From NCBI GenBank assembly GCA_946221025.1, contig CAMIMS010000069.1, positions 1-5,771 of the forward strand: a stretch of DNA of 5,771 bases, written 5' to 3'. This DNA comes from an uncultured Pseudoclavibacter sp. GTDB lineage: Bacteria > Actinomycetota > Actinomycetes > Actinomycetales > Microbacteriaceae. Shown in pieces: positions 4,967 through 5,771 of this stretch. The notes under the pieces were generated by a model. The model had not been told where the DNA came from. It ran no database searches and was given only the letters and a program-made list of their open reading frames with translations. The translations under genes and the position numbers were made by a program. Position 1 is the stretch's first letter, and every line of letters starts with the position of its first letter.

Positions 4967-5758
4967 GTGGGCATGCGTTCTTCTGCTCAGGTCTATCGCC
5001 GCGCGCTCACGGTGTCGGTTCTCGCCCTTGCGGCACTCACCGGATGCGTTCCGATGGGCGGCACCCAAATGCCCGCAGAGACCACCCCCGACATTGACCG
5101 CCCCGGACCGACCAAGACCTACGCCGAGTCGCTCGCCGAGCAGCTCACGCCCGACCCTGAGGAGCCCGGCCCCGTGCAGCGCGACTGGCTCATGCTCGCG
5201 CCCCAGGTCATGGCCGTGCTCGACTCCATCCCCGTCGCCAAGCGCACCGAATGGGATGGGAAGTTCGACCGTGTCGCCTCGTTCGGCGAGGGATGGGGCG
5301 ACCCCGACGGCAACGGCTGCGATGCGCGAAACGATGCGCTGAAGACGGTGACCCCGGATGCGCAAGTGATGGGCGACGGCTGCCGCGTGAAAAGCGGCAC
5401 CGTGTACGACGCGTACACGGGTGAGCAAGTGCAGTTCCAGCGCGGCCCCGAAACGAGCGAGCAGGTGCAGATCGATCACGTGGTCGCGCTCTACAACGCG
5501 TGGCGAACCGGCGCGCAGGACCTCAGCTTCGCCGAGCGGGTGACGCTCGCGAACGATCCGCTGAACCTGCAGCCGACCAGCGGATGGGTGAATGACGACA
5601 AGGGCCACAAGGATGCGTCGCAGTGGCTGCCGCCAAACGGTGCGTACATCTGCGAGTACGTCTCGCGGCAGGTCGTGGTCAAGGCGAACTACCGGCTGTG
5701 GGTCACGCCGAACGAGCACGAGGCGATGCAGCGGGCGCTGCGCGGTTGCGCCGGGTAG
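4967..5758 (+). CDS. Secreted lipoprotein with DUF1524/HNH nuclease domain
   Basis: This 263-residue protein begins with a lipoprotein signal peptide: basic RR at 11-12, a hydrophobic core, and the lipobox LTGC with Cys27 as the lipid anchor. A Pro-rich linker follows (about 28-72). The C-terminal domain resembles the DUF1524 (GmrSD C-terminal-like) HNH nucleases: GCDARND (117-123), SGTVYDAYTG (143-152), the metal-site motif IDHVVAL with Asp170 and His171, NDPLNL (196-201), N209 in the NDDKGHKD stretch, WLPP (220-223), and an ending VKANYRLW...C. Four cysteines in the mature part (118, 139, 229, 261) could form two disulfides, fitting an extracellular site. Likely role: a membrane-anchored DNA or RNA nuclease, perhaps for nutrient recovery or defence outside the cell; substrate unknown. 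The start may be GTG 4967 (seven bases after GAGCGGG) or ATG 4973, two codons later. The gene is divergent from the methyltransferase. Confidence 0.87.
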   Translation: MGMRSSAQVYRRALTVSVLALAALTGCVPMGGTQMPAETTPDIDRPGPTKTYAESLAEQLTPDPEEPGPVQRDWLMLAPQVMAVLDSIPVAKRTEWDGKFDRVASFGEGWGDPDGNGCDARNDALKTVTPDAQVMGDGCRVKSGTVYDAYTGEQVQFQRGPETSEQVQIDHVVALYNAWRTGAQDLSFAERVTLANDPLNLQPTSGWVNDDKGHKDASQWLPPNGAYICEYVSRQVVVKANYRLWVTPNEHEAMQRALRGCAG

Positions 5759-5771
5759 TGCGACTGCATCC

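Noticed and set aside
4892..5719. A 275-codon open frame on the minus strand opposite the nuclease lipoprotein
   Set aside because: It is antisense to a gene with a clear signal peptide and domain motifs; its own translation resembles no family I recognise.
1..5771. tRNA, rRNA, CRISPR arrays, insertion sequences or attachment sites
   Set aside because: Intergenic gaps are all under 80 bases, with no tRNA-like cloverleaf, no spaced direct repeats and no transposase or integrase motifs in any plausible frame.

Overview
The window is GC-rich DNA, about two thirds G+C by eye, with strong G/C preference at third codon positions. It uses GTG as well as ATG starts and carries an actinobacterial-style gene set: a DUF1023 hydrolase, a maltokinase, a DUF3253 protein and a secreted DUF1524 lipoprotein. 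The repeated word GGATGC/GCATCC and the gene families suggest a high-GC actinobacterium, most likely Microbacteriaceae or a relative. That placement is inference and no database was searched.

Layout. (1) From the left edge to 1337, plus strand: the C-terminal part of a DUF1023-type alpha/beta hydrolase whose start lies outside the window. (2) 1338-1394: a short convergent gap with two overlapping GC hairpins. (3) 1395-4898, minus strand, read right to left: an RsmC/RlmG-like rRNA methyltransferase, a maltokinase-family sugar kinase, a DoxX-like membrane protein and a small DUF3253 protein, with gaps of 75 and 52 bases and then a 4-base ATGA overlap. (4) 4899-4966: a divergent intergenic region with a candidate leaderless promoter for the methyltransferase and an 8+8 base inverted repeat. 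(5) 4967-5758, plus strand: a lipoprotein with a DUF1524/HNH nuclease domain.

How the genes may work together. The four minus-strand genes could share transcription, but their functions (rRNA modification, sugar phosphorylation, a small membrane protein, a small unknown protein) do not form an obvious pathway. The kinase lacks the usual trehalose-to-glucan partners (treS, glgE, glgB) within the window. The DoxX-like and DUF3253 genes are the tightest pair: they share the ATGA junction and have a plausible promoter of their own. The nuclease lipoprotein is transcribed away from the others and probably acts outside the membrane.

I found no RNA genes, mobile elements or CRISPR arrays, and no clear multi-gene system that looks new. 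The signals most worth checking are the roughly nine-fold excess of GGATGC/GCATCC, the inverted repeat between the divergent genes, and two starts that look leaderless.
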